A stretch of 64,000 nt of DNA. Source: Gnetum montanum. Taxonomy: Eukaryota; Streptophyta; Gnetopsida; Gnetales; Gnetaceae. Below the pieces are notes generated by a model. The model saw nothing but the letters and a program-made list of their open reading frames with translations, was not told where the DNA came from and made no database searches. Where the stretch lies: positions 128,149 to 192,148 of the forward strand of contig MNCI01005256.1 of NCBI GenBank assembly GCA_015680685.1. Direction: 5' to 3'. Below, piece by piece: positions 47,171-63,465 of this stretch; the stretch's first letter is position 1; the number at the start of each line of letters is the position of its first letter. The translations under genes and the position numbers were made by a program.

Positions 47171-49377
47171 CATCCACCTCAAAACCATATGGCTTCCTCT
47201 TTCTAACTTCAGTGACATCATCTACAGCAATGCTACCAACCACAGGTGAATGCCTCCCCCATGCGTACCACCCGAGTGTACCTCTATCATTCAACAACTA
47301 CCATTCGCAGGCCTGCACCGCCCCATGCTTACTACTGTGCTGCTATTTTGTGTCGCGCCATGTCGCGTTCATTGCTGATTGTCGTCGTGTCTGTCCACAC
47401 CCATTCTCCACCCACCGCAACAAACCCTCATTTGTCGAAACCCGGCCAAATCCTCACGCACATTATGCTGCTTCTTCGCCCGCCACTTAAGCTGCACTAA
47501 GCCACCGCACACACCACCGTGTCACCATGGCCAGCACTGCACTACTCTACCGGTCACCCTGCTGCCGCTACCCAAGCAATTGTCCTACTGCACGTCCTCT
47601 GCAATGCCGCAGAAACCCTTGTAGTGCTCCGTCACTGCTGCAAAATCCTTCTCCGCGCCTTGCCTTTCTCACAGTCCGCCATAACCATTGGCCTCACCTG
47701 CTCCCTTCCCTCTGCTTTGACTCTATGAATTTGACGTCAATGAGCATCAACGAGTGTGTCAGGTTCTGTGTATGTGTGCCTGATCGAGGGGGATTGGAGT
47801 ATCATGGTCGCTTGTTATCACAGGACGAGCCACTGTGCGCAACAACATCTTCCCGCCATTGCTGCCAATACATTCGCTTCTGCTCCTCTACCCAAATCGA
47901 GAAGCTGCTGCAGCACCGACATGTACTCAGGCACCTCTGGGAGGGTGGGGAAACAACCTTGGCCATGACAGAGCCAAAAACACTCCGTCGCCTACTGGAA
48001 ATCCTCATTGTTGTTGCACAACTATGCCCCTCGCCGTCCACACCACCGAAACCCTCATGTGGCAGGACCACTGTTGTACGCTAACCCTCTATCTCGCGCT
48101 GACACCGTTTGATGGCCACTACGCATGCATGCTCTACTATGCCTTATTACTACAAGTCCCATGCCCCTCTTATCCCCCCGCAACCTGGTACTGGTACTGG
48201 TACTGGTGCTGGTAGCTGCGTAAGTGTTGCACAATCCATGTAAGCCAACCTAAGGCTGTGCAGCCCCAGGGGGCAACTCCTACCTGTGCTGCTATTGCCT
48301 TTTGGCCTTTGCTAGCCATGCTATCACATCCCTCCTTCATGGCCTTTGCCACTGCCTCCCTTGGCTACAACAGCTTGCCATCGATGGATAGCTCACCCCT
48401 GCCGACCTCACCTCCAGTGCCTCTACTGCTGCATAGCTGTGCCATCGCTACTTTTCCATGTTACTGCCAACACACCCCCTGCTTGCAACCGAGTTGTAAT
48501 TTTAAAAGAAAAAAAAATGTAAATACATACACATAAAAGATATGTTTTTTTATTTATTAAAATTTACAACTCTATAGATAAAAGAAACTAAGGAGATTTG
48601 GAGATTCCACACACTATCACACTTGTGAAAGAGATTATGCATGGCAGCCAAGTGAATGGAGACATGGGCAATTCATTTTCCTCTCAGAAAAAAAAAAAGA
48701 AGAGAGAAAGCAAAGGAGAAAGCCTTGTAAAAAGCCTTCTCGTGCAATAAAAAAAGCATTAGGAAGAAAATAGCAAGAGGTCAGCAATCAAAAAAGGGCC
48801 TCCTAGTCATTTCTTCCTCCCATTTCTTCTTTGATACCATCTCCCCTTTGTTCCCCATTTTACACCCTTTTTCTCACCATAGCCTTAGATCTACTCTAGT
48901 TGCTCCCTCAAATTGGCTAGAGCAAGAAGCCATTGAGGTTAAACTATGTAGGAGGCTTAAAAGGCTTTCTCTTAAGTTTGACCATGAAAAGGACTAAGAG
49001 AAAGGTTGGGGAAGCATCCTACTATTGGGAAGGAGGAGGAGATGCGAAACCCCTTTTCAAGGAACCACCAAAGCAGATGGATTAGTAAATAGTTTGCTAA
49101 GTCCACATCCCCTCTTTCCCTTTGATATTTTCTTTCAATTTGTGTTATGTTTTCTGTTGTACTCAAATGATTCTGACTATTCTAGTTTAATGCATATAGT
49201 TCATTTTTAATATATTTGCTTATTTTCTTTTTTTACTTTTATATTTTAAATTATATTATTAGTGACATTTTCTCTTCCAATGGAGACTATCCCCACGCTA
49301 ACCATGCCCATACACAAGGTGCCCTAGGCAGAACGTTGTGCATTAGTTTGTCTCATGGCCCAAATTTTTGCATTAAA
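47171..49377 (+). mobile_element. LTR-like dispersed repeat, copy 2
   Basis: From about 47578 it is collinear with 7092-8947. It lacks about 90 bp present in copy 1 (8490-8580). The stretch 47171-47577 is compositionally alike (many CpG and CCGCC runs) and is probably the part missing from copy 1. C inserted in or next to it. The open frames 47167-48215 are likely accidental results of GC-rich DNA, because copy 1 does not preserve them. It may be the 3' LTR of element 1, but copy 2 keeps many more CpG sites than copy 1, which argues against equal age. Confidence 0.5.
48185..48215. repeat. CTGGTA microsatellite
   Basis: About five units of CTGGTA, one changed to CTGGTG, inside repeat copy 2. 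Absent at the matching place of copy 1. Confidence 0.8.
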
Positions 49378-50040
49378 AGTGGGTTACAAAAGTGGCTCGT
49401 GGTAGCAGTGAAAGCTCTTCAAATATACGCCAGGCTAAAAAGATCTTTCAAACTAGTTCCCTACATAATGCTCTTACAAAATCCTTTTACAGGCTTGATC
49501 TCAACTACTCTGATACTATTGTTACAATTATATATATATATATGTATAAAGTTAAAAAATAAGAACAATTTAAGAAAATGAGATTCCGCATCCTAAGCCT
49601 AGGATGGCGCACTTCTATTGTCGCACTTCAGCATAATTTACAGTGTTTCTGTGTAAATTTTTTCTGTTTGTGATTATTACAATTAGCAACAACTATCCAA
49701 AAAAAAACTAGGCAGCCCAAAAATTTCCTAAATTATAATAGTTGCCAGCTACACAATTCACAGTTTACACTTGTTCATTATTGTTTCCTTGGTCCTTTCT
49801 AACAGGGCCAGTGCCCCAGGACCAATAACAGCGTTGTTATTTCGAATCACGTTCCCATGCAGTTCACATATGTCAACATAAATTTATGCTTATTTCATAT
49901 ATCGAATATGAGAAACAGTTGTTTGTTGATGAGTTTTACCTTTGAAACTTAATTTTAAAGAACCAAGATTCCTTTTTGATGCGTAAAACTTACAGGTTTT
50001 AAAGTCCTGTAGAACCACGGTTCTGATAATTCAGTTATAA
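49378..50040. other. Intergenic DNA with one coding-like minus-strand stretch
   Basis: AT-rich, with (TA)n near 49530-49545. On the minus strand 49758-49880 is a stop-free frame of 40 codons plus TGA reading CELHGNVIRNNNAVIGPG and then ALALLERTKE, with the mixed composition of real protein. There is no start codon and I do not recognise it. It may be an exon relic. Confidence 0.25.
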
Positions 50041-50172
50041 CAAGATCAAGAACACTATGCCTTCACTCCTACGTCTGGTGTGGAGGAAGTGCGAAAGTAC
50101 GATGTCAACAATGGCTACACAAATGAGGCTAATTTGGCCTTCCGCGCAGGCAGGAATGACGCAATAAGATGA
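50041..50172 (+). pseudogene. Coding-like terminal exon fragment, unidentified
   Basis: 43 codons and a TGA read QDQEHYAFTPTSGVEEVRK, then YDVNNGYTNEANLAFRAGRN. This is a balanced, hydrophilic composition unlike the AT-rich surroundings. The codon before it is TAA, so it could only be an exon if spliced from an AG just upstream (AACAAG/ATCAAG). No neighbouring exon was found. It could be the relic of a gene end or a transduced fragment. The minus-strand frame over it looks less protein-like. Confidence 0.3.
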
Positions 50173-50386
50173 GCAATTGCAATGGATACTTCCCTTGAAG
50201 TTGAAAGCGCTATCCATTTTTCATAATTACTTCTTCTACTCCCATTCTATCTTACAATTTATGTAAAGCTTCAGATCTATTATTGTACTGGTCAGCAATG
50301 CCAAGAATCTAGATTCCCAAATTCTTACGCCATCCTTTTTGTTATTTGAACAATAAGATAACGAGTATGAACGTCACATAGTGCAC

Positions 50387-50392
50387 TTTATT
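50387..50392 (-). promoter_or_regulatory. Possible polyadenylation signal of the GH1 gene
   Basis: AATAAA on the minus strand, about 305 nt after the stop codon. Other AT-rich signals nearby could serve equally. Confidence 0.25.
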
Positions 50393-50533
50393 AATAATTT
50401 ATGCTCTTTATGTAATATGCATAAAGAATAGACAATATACCGTTCCCACGTAAATGTGAGAAACATGTATTTTTTATGACTTTGCAAATGAATGGCAATG
50501 GCATAGGGTAGACACACAAGGGGAATTCCCACA

Positions 50534-50637
50534 TGAATGAATGTGATGTTTGGGCCTTGGGAAGAGAATGAAATAAATGGGCAGATGAATGAATGTGATG
50601 TTTGGGCCTTGGGAAGAGAATGAAATAAATGGGCAGA
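50534..50637. repeat. 52-bp perfect tandem duplication in the GH1 3' flank
   Basis: Two identical 52-bp copies (50534-50585 and 50586-50637), each beginning TGAATGAATGTGATG. It lies 60 bp downstream of the beta-glucosidase stop codon, within its likely 3' untranslated region. The identity points to a recent event. Confidence 0.9.
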
Positions 50638-50697
50638 AGAATGAATTGTTGTTATTGTTATACAAATATAGGTACAATCCTTATCTAGGTTTGCTAA

Positions 50698-55591
<4,894 letters not shown>

Positions 55592-55676
55592 CGATCGTCC
55601 TGATATCTTTCTTTATTTCTGTGTCTGGTCTGTCTGTTTTTGCAGAAGTTGACAGCGTTGAGGCTTACCGGGCTCA

Positions 55677-55684
55677 TTTTTATA
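55677..55684 (-). promoter_or_regulatory. TATA box of the GH1 gene
   Basis: TATAAAAA on the minus strand (in GGGTATAAAAATGAG), 86-93 bp upstream of the ATG at 55591. It leaves room for a 5' leader of about 55-60 nt. No in-frame upstream ATG interferes except the second Met at codon 3. Confidence 0.65.
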
Positions 55685-55699
55685 CCCAAAAATATTGAC

Positions 55700-58101
55700 A
55701 AAGTGGAAAGGTCAACGTACAGGAAAACTGGAAACCGCTTCTGTCTGGAATACAATCAAAGATAACGCAGTCGCGTCATTGGATATTGGCTTTGAACCGG
55801 CAGTCGTTGCATGTTACGTGTAAAGACCAAATCTCCTTTAATGGGGTCGAATCTCTAGATTGCATGTTAACGAAATTAAGCAGCAGAAATCCATGGATAA
55901 TATGACGATAAATCTATGATGGTTAAATTAGAACGTTATAAGTATTTGAATGCAATTTGAAGTTACCAGATCAAAAATCTTATAATTAGGCTAACACGTG
56001 ATTGTTACAATTAAGGGTTTAATAGTAGAATAGGTTTAGTGGGTCACATCTGCCCTACTATATACACAAAGGTTGTTCTACTATGCAAAAGGAGTATCTT
56101 ATTCCATTTAGCAATTTTACTTGGAAAAGTTCAAGGAAAACTTTTTAAGGTAAAAGAAAGGCATTTTGAAAAAATCCATCATTAGTGAAGGGCATTTGCA
56201 TTTGAACCATTATATGAAGTTGAAACTAAAGTGCTTTTTATTACGTCTAGAGATATAAAAATGCCAAAAAATGAATGGAATGTTGTGCTAATGTATGCAA
56301 CGCAAATTATCACACTGATGTGTGTGCCATGATATTTATATTGATGATTTGGTAGTAAGTTATGGAACAAATTTCATTTGGTGTACTTTTGGTCTAAAGT
56401 AATTTTTAAAAATAGCAATAGTGAAAATTCAAAATGAACAAAACTTGAACTTGCAAGTTGCAACCTATCTTTCATTATTCCAAGTGCATACAACTATTCT
56501 ACCTACTTCTTTTGTTGGAAACTTGAAATATGGTAATATAAGTACACCCCAAGATATAGAGTCCAATCAGAATTTTATAACTCAACATTGTCCACTAGAA
56601 TCAAACCCATGACTTGGAGTTTTCAAGTTAAGAGCTTTTATGAAGGTCATCAAATATGCATGTGTTGAGATAATGATCTCTTAAGGAAGTTTTTATGCTC
56701 TTTTGTAAGATATGGTTCACTTGGTTAATCCAAGTCACAGCTTTAATTTCAAGGGATAGATATTCTAAGACACATATTACTTGAGGCATGGTAAAAATAT
56801 GCATTTGCATTCCAAATGTTACTTATGCAAAGAGATTTGCCAAGGATTGAAATATTATTTTGTTATGGTCTTTCTTTCCTCAAACCTTTTATCTTTTTCT
56901 TTTTTTTTAACTAGTTCTTTTTATTTACCTTTTATCTATTTTGGTTATAGTTGTTTTCTTGTTAATATGGTTTTACTTTTCCTAAAACTAGCTATTGCAT
57001 CTTTTAAAACTATTTTATTCTTACAATTAATTATTGTCTACTAGAACTAATTTAATGCTATTAGTTTTCTCTCTGTACTCTAAAAGAAATCAATTGTAAT
57101 CTATAACAAATCTTGTATGATTAAAAATATCTTACAAAGAAATAATATGCAATCTATATATGATACAATCTTGTTGCAAGATGTTGGTTTTAAGGACATA
57201 TAATTAGCTTATATAAATTTTATTTTGTTGGATTTGCTGGCTTCTTAATTTTTGGATTCTTTTGTGGGTATAAAATATATAAAAGAATTTAATTTTCTTG
57301 TATTTGCTGCTTTCTTTTCTTTTCTTTTTTTCTTTTTGAGTATGGGAAGCAAGAACTTGGTCATTACATGCTTTAATGGTGCAAGTATAGTTTTCAAATC
57401 ATTTTCGAATTTATTAACCTTGAAAAATAACTAACATTTTCAAAAAATATATTTTATTATAGGAATTATTAAATTCTTACAACATTCATGCATATCATCA
57501 TTAATCCTATTTAAAATTAAAAACTGTCTCATGGAACCCACAAATTTTATTCCACATAGTTACTGTGACTTTTTAAATAAGTCCTAAGCATCCAACTTCT
57601 AGCATTTTTGTTGAAAATAAAATATTTAATACCAAAATCTAATATAAAGTAAATATTAAGATTCACCCTCCATCACCGAAAGGTAAAAGGGAAACTCTGC
57701 CCTGCTCCGATGAATCCTGGTCTTAAAAAAATTCAATACTAAAAATATTCCCCGCATGAAAACATCCAAGTAATTTTGAATAGCGCTATCCGAAACCTGA
57801 ACGAAAACTTGTGAGGTAAGTAATGGCGCATTGAATAGACGGATAATAACAGACAACTCTGTTCAAAGTTCTACAAAACCTCAGCAGAAACTTGTACAGT
57901 TAAGTAAAGTGAAATTGGATAACGCATAATCACAGTCAAGGAATGAATTCCAGCAGCACAGAAGCAGATAAGAGATAACGGATACTGAATATGTAAACGA
58001 CAAGCAAAAAGAGGAGAAGTTGATTCAGAAAATTAAAACGTCAATGACATTATCCGGTCGCGCCGACTGCCAAGACTACACGTTAAATTTGGTCGGCCTT
58101 T
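55700..58101. other. Intergenic DNA, no gene seen
   Basis: The promoter-side DNA of the GH1 gene up to about 56000, then AT-rich DNA with T-runs (56880-57320). Frames here are short and low in complexity (for example the Phe/Leu/Ser-rich frame 56781-57044) and look accidental. Confidence 0.6.
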
Positions 58102-58610
58102 TCACGCAACCGACCACCCACAAAAATGCACGAATTTCATGTGGTTGGATGGATACAGCAGCATCATTCGTCCATTTTCAATCTCCATACATTTCTTCGC
58201 AGTCCGAGCAGGATATTTCATGATTTCATCCACTATATCTGTTGTTGTTTTGACGTAGGTTACTGGATCTACCAGAGACTCCAACAAGCATAAATAACTG
58301 AAAGCCTTTGGAGTTTGGAGTTTCCTTTTACAGGGTGTTTGTTTTTTAGATTTATAACACAATGCTGCCCAATAAATTCGAACCTTATCACCTATTAATT
58401 TCATAATAACTCTTATCAAAATAAGTACCGTGTTAAAGAGGTCAATACGTGGTTTGTGATGATCATTTTTCTCGTCATGATCTGATGTGGTTGCCCATCC
58501 AAATTAAATGAAACGCGTATTGCGTGTGATTGTTTTCCATTTCCAGCACAGATAAATTGAAGGTGGCTGCTCAACGTTGCCCAGCCACCACAGTCATCCT
58601 CGCCGACCAT
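58102..58610 (-). other. Two coding-like stretches, possible small unidentified gene
   Basis: On the minus strand an ATG at 58610 opens 64 codons (MVGEDDCGGWATLSSHLQF, then FNLDGQPHQI). A second stretch, best from about 58300 after an acceptor-like GGCTTTCAG, reads YLCLLESLVDPVTYVKTTTD, then DEIMKYPARTAKKCMEIENG, to a TGA at 58102. Both have protein-like composition in AT-rich surroundings. They are in different frames, so an intron between about 58300 and 58480 or a frameshift would be needed. I do not recognise either part. It may be a small gene or a gene fragment. Confidence 0.3.
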
Positions 58611-58619
58611 TCCCTAACA

Positions 58620-59685
58620 TAGGAAACGTATTTTTTAATTATTGAAAATGAAAATGAAAATAAAGGTTTATTACGTATCTTTGCTCATTAAGGTGCATAA
58701 AATTTGTCACAAAGAATTCTGAAAACACTCCGAGTTTCAGTGAACGTAGCACTAAGTTATTATTATTTTTTCCCAAATTTTATAAAAACATTTCTGAAAC
58801 TCCAGGATTCTAAAAATTTCCTTTTCAATAAATAATTCTAAAAAGGGTGTTGGTGCTGACAGGGCTGTTGCCAACTCGCTCGAAGAATCAGAGGTTCCGT
58901 AAAGTGCACGTGTTTAACGGCAATTTAAAGTAACAGAGCGTAAAATTTTTTGTTATGGTTTTGATTCGAGTTAGGGTTCGTTATTTTAATTCCATCTTAT
59001 CCAATGTGACAATAAGTCTATCACATGCTAACTTTGTTTTTCCTCTTTTTTGCTATTTAATGAAATTGATCTCCTCCAATTTTCATTCACTGCTGCCCAA
59101 ATCACTATTGCCCTTTGCCCGACAATCGGCATTGCCGCTAAACCGAGAAAAAAAACCAAGACTGTATTTTTTAAAAAAATTATTCCAGTCCGAACAAAGT
59201 GGTAAAATATTTTGTTTGGTATTAATACGTTTAAGCACCCTATTTTCTCGCATCAAAATCCTTATCTTTTCAACAGGTTTTTTTTTTCCCTTCAATCAAT
59301 CAAGATCCTTTTGTTCAGTTTGTCAATAGAATCCTGCATTATTCTCTGTTCAGCTTTTCAATGGAATCCAGCATTTTCTTCAGCAGTTATTTCTCCATTT
59401 TTCTGCATTTTTGGATGCTTTTATGTAACAGCCTTTTCTGCATTTGTCTGGGTGATGATCTTAGGGTAAGTACCGTCAGAAACAAAGGTTTCTACCTCCA
59501 GCCCAGATCCCTCCAAAGACAGGATTTTAGTAATCATCGAAATTGTAAATGTAAAATGTATAGCCAACTCCATTTTGTTGGGACAAAGCTATGATAATGA
59601 TGATGAAGAAAATTGTAAATGTAAATGTACCTTGAAAAATGTTATTGTAACTTTATATATGTGTTTTTAAGATGAAATAGGGTAT
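58620..59685. other. Intergenic DNA, no gene supported
   Basis: T-rich on the plus strand, with Phe/Ser-rich open frames (58955-59329, 59212-59469, 59361-59594) that look like composition effects. Nothing recognisable. Confidence 0.5.
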
Positions 59686-59795
59686 ACATGACCACCACTT
59701 GGAATAATGGTAAGGTACTTGCTTCTCAACTCATAAGACATAAGTTCTACCTTGGGTGGACCACAAGCATTGAGCCTCTTGGTGATGGTCCTTTT
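59686..59795 (+). repeat. tRNA-like sequence, possible SINE head
   Basis: TGGTAAGGTACTTGCTTC resembles a pol III A box. About 30 bp later AAGTTCTACCTTGG could be a degraded B box. The block ends in an AT-rich tail. No target duplication was found. Confidence 0.3.
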
Positions 59796-60019
59796 AATAA
59801 AATAATGTATAAAAATATATATATGTCAAATTATTTTTGAAAATGTTTTAACATGTCTCCAAAACAATGCTCTTTCTCACTTACACCCATTGATAGAATG
59901 TTCCTAAGAGGTACATGCATTTGCAATGAACTTGTAAAGCATGTGAATGAAGTGGCGTGTGGCACTTGTTCCACTTGGAAGCGACTTCACATGGTATTAC
60001 ATTCATATTAATTGCTTTA

Positions 60020-60130
60020 TTGTACACTAGTCAAGACATTCATCTCCCAATTGGAAGGCTATAGGTTCAATTCTTGCCTCTGCTCACAAGTATGATAGTG
60101 GTGGAATAGCCTTGTAGTTGGATGCTCTAA
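60020..60130 (+). repeat. Second tRNA-like sequence, possible SINE
   Basis: TAGTCAAGACATTCATC followed by TAGGTTCAATTCTTGCC, which fits a pol III B box (GGTTCRANNC). A further 60 bp of body follows. It may be a relative of the block at 59686. Confidence 0.35.
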
Positions 60131-60214
60131 TCAGGGTTGTAATGCCTCTATGATGCTCTTTTATGTAAAAAAATGTGATTTTTAAATCGTTCATGAGAAC
60201 AATAAAAAATAAAT

Positions 60215-60657
60215 TGATAAAAAAAATGCAAGAATATATCCTAGGGAAATATGAGAAAACCCCCATCAAGAAACAAGTTCCTATATCAATTTCTCAAGCT
60301 CCTAGGATAATTTCTCAATCACAATGAACATCAACAAATGGGAAAGAAGGAAGCACAAGTATGAAAGCTAAACACACTACCTTTCAGGCTTCCTTGTAAC
60401 CATATTTATAGTATGGGATGGATATTCACAAGTAATGTTAACCAAATGTAAACTTGATATTAATAGCAATAAAATAACAAAGATGAACAACAATTTACAT
60501 TCACCACATTGCAAATATCTACAATTAAATACTCAAGATTGTAGCATATTACAACATAACTATTGTACCACACAATTACAAAAAGATAGTGCTTGTAATC
60601 AAAGAGATGACAATATTTGAGCTTATGTGAACAAAAGTTGCCTTTACATTACTCACA
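60215..60657 (-). repeat. Candidate 3' LTR of the Ty1/copia element
   Basis: On the minus strand, after a purine tract AAAAGGGAGAAT, the LTR would start TGTGAGTAATG at 60657 and end TTTTTATCA at 60215. TATAAATATGG lies about 250 bp into it. The second LTR is not in the window, so the borders are provisional. Confidence 0.4.
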
Positions 60658-60660
60658 ATT

Positions 60661-62654
60661 CTCCCTTTTGAAGGCAAAGCTACTGCGAAGCTTGATTCAG
60701 ACCGTAGATGGTATCATCTTCCATGACAACATCAGCTATTTGACACCATAAAAATTTTTCAGCATATGATTTTGTCATCATATCAGCAAGATTCTCTTCT
60801 ATCTTAATTTTTTAAAGAAGAATGCTTTGTTCATTTATCTACTTTTGAATGTAGTGATACTATATTTCTATATGCTTCATCCTACTGCGGAAAGTGGGAT
60901 TCTTGGATATATAAATCACACTTTGGTTATCACAACAAATTTGCACAATCTTTTTATGAATCCCAAATTCAACCACTAATCACTAAAGCCATGTTGCTTC
61001 CCAACTAGCTAGGTTTGTAGCAACATATTATGCTTCAATAGTAAACTAAGCTACACAATACTACAATAAGCTCGTTCAAGAGATAGCACCACCAAAAATA
61101 TTAAACACATATCCATTGGTTGATATTTTATTGTCTAAATCACCACCCCAATTAGCATCCATATAATCATGTAGAATGGACAAATCACTTTGATAATAAA
61201 TACCAAAGTTCATAGTACCACGAAGATATCAGAAAACTCCTTTTACAACAATCCAATCTTGTTTCCCTAGATTAGAAATATACTTACTGAGTTTTCCAAC
61301 AATGTATGCAATATCAAGTTTAGTACTGACCATTACATACATCAAACTACCAACAGCACTCGCATGTGTGATTTTTCTCATGAGCTCTTTTTCATCCTCT
61401 ATCTTGGGGCATTATTCAATTAAAATTTTCATCCCAGTTTCACAGGGTGTTTTCACAAGCTTACAATCTTGCATATTATATCTTTTTAAGATGTTTGCAT
61501 ATATGCATATTGTCCAACCAAAATTTTTTGATTACCTCTATTTCTTTTAACTTCCATGCCCAAAATTTTTTTAACAACAAGATTTGTTTCAACTCCTTAA
61601 TTTCATTCATGTCACTTCCTACTATTAACATATCATTGACATATAGTAGTAAAATTAAGAGTTTTCCATTTTTATTTTTGACATATAAGTAGGAGACTTC
61701 CTAACTTCTAATGAAGCCAAGACTTAATATGTATTCATTATATTCCACATCCTTGGTGCTTGTTTGAGCCCATACAATGATCTTAGCAATCAACACACCA
61801 TATGCTCTTTCCCTTTCATTTTACACCCTTTAGGTTGAAGCATATATATTTCCTCCTCAAGATCACCATTGAGGAAAGTAATTTTTACATCTATTTGTTC
61901 AAGTTCCACATCATGAGTCACTACTATTTATAGCAATGATCTAATTGATATTAATTTTAACACAAGGGAGAAAATTTCATCATAATCAATTCCCTTCTTT
62001 TGGGAATAACCCTTAGCAACAAGACATGCTTTAAACTAGTCACTAGATTTAATTTTGAACACCCGCTTACATCCAATTGGTTTTCTACCATATGGAAGTT
62101 TAACTAATTCCCATGTCTTATTACTATGAATAGAAAACAATTCATCATCCATTGCTCGCTTCCACTCTTTATGATAAAGAGATGTACACACTTCATCATA
62201 AGTAAGTGATTCAGCTTTCACGATTAGAATTTGATCTTCAAACCAAGTCAATACTTTTCTTATATGACCAACTCGTCTTAAGGGTTGTGAAGTTGACAAA
62301 GCATCATGTTGATATTCTATTTCCTCATCTTCACTTAAATCTTCCCTTATACTTATTTCTTGTATATTATTCACACCATCTTGTTGGTCAAGAGCAATAT
62401 CTCTCACTAAGGGAGGATGACCCTTTGAATTTTCTTTATTAATCTAAAAAGACACATGATCAGGTCTTACATAATTAGAGAGATTGTGCTTAATTTGTTT
62501 GCAAAGCTCTCTAAATAAAACATCATGACTATAGATAACCCTTTAGATTTTGCGTTATATAACTTATAAGCTTTAACACCATGACCATAACCAAGGAAAA
62601 TACATTTTGCAGACTTATAATCTAATTTTGATCTATTAGTTTTTGGAATATGAA
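60661..62654 (-). pseudogene. Ty1/copia pol (end of integrase, RT, RNase H), broken
   Basis: On the minus strand, in order: the integrase tail (62475-62654: HIPKTNRSKLDYKSAKC, IFLGYGHGVKAYKLYN); a linker with EDLSEDEEIE; the RT start (62036-62300: WKRAMDDELFSIHSNKTWEL, GRKPIGCKRVFKIK); the RT core with VELEQIDVKITFLNGDLEEE, then SLYGLKQAPRMW and LLLYVNDMLIV; and RNase H (GKLSKYISN, YVATNLASWEATW, RSRMKHIEI) to about 60670. The active site YVDD is YVND here, so it is dead even apart from the stops. Element D cuts it at 62655, and the upstream part (gag, protease, integrase core) lies beyond D or is lost. Confidence 0.8.
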
Positions 62655-63465
62655 TGATGAGTGGCGAGGTACCCCTACACTCAACCATACGAATATGAGT
62701 GTTTCACGCACGATCCGATCAAACTCCAAGGACCAAGTGCTTATGCGCCTTAATGGAACACTCAGGGTTAATCAATCATTGTCTTCCCAAACTTACTTGT
62801 ATTGTTATGGTTGTATGGTTAAGTAAGCTTGAGGTATCTGATTTTTATAGCTTTTGTATTTTTTATATCTTCTACTAATAAAGGAGAGGGAGAGAGAACT
62901 AAGTGGTTGACTTACATTAACTAGTTTCTAAATGTTCCTAACACCAGTATCTGTTCCCACTTTCCGTACACATCCTGAACCAGTGCAACGCTACTGGGGT
63001 TACCAAACGTTAATCGTTACTGGGTTACCAAGCGCTACACGCATGCTCAAAGCGGTTGTACTGAGTGTATTTAACTAAGGGGGTTGAAGGTTGAGAGAGA
63101 TATTAATTAACTAGGAAAGCATTAAAAAATCATTAATCACTAATTAGCTTAATCTGTATGTTGCAATGTTTATAATAAAGTTCATCTTTATTGTCGTACA
63201 CAAAATTATGCTCAGGTACAAATTACTCGAATAAAGATCCATTCACTCTATGACTCCTACTACAAGCACACAGAAATAATTCTAACTCTGGAATGACAAA
63301 ACTACAAGAGTCTAGCTAAGGGTCTAAATCTAATTGTATCGAAACCAAGGGCGTCGCCTCTTATTTATAGAAGATGAGGCAGGACATGATATCGCGTATG
63401 TGATATCGCATGGTGGATGTGATATCGCGTGCACGATATCGTGTATGCGATATCACGGTTCATCA
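62655..63465 (-). repeat. 3' LTR of element D (A/B family, minus strand)
   Basis: The plus strand reads TGATGAGTGGCGAGG at its left and CACGGTTCATCA at its right, the reverse complement of an A-type LTR of 811 bp. U3 at 63385-63455 is full of GCGATATC/GATATCGCG palindromes. TATAAAT (minus) is at 63364-63370. Followed on the right by the polypurine tract TGGGGGTA (minus, 63466-63473), so this is a 3' LTR with internal DNA to its right. Confidence 0.9.

Noticed and set aside
47167-48215. Several overlapping open frames up to 185 codons in repeat copy 2
   Set aside because: They overlap in several frames and strands of a GC-richer repeat, and the homologous copy at 7092-8947 does not preserve any of them.
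56781-57044. Hydrophobic frame as a possible membrane protein
   Set aside because: The Phe/Leu/Ser-rich composition is what T-rich DNA encodes by chance. There is no start context, homologue or conserved motif.
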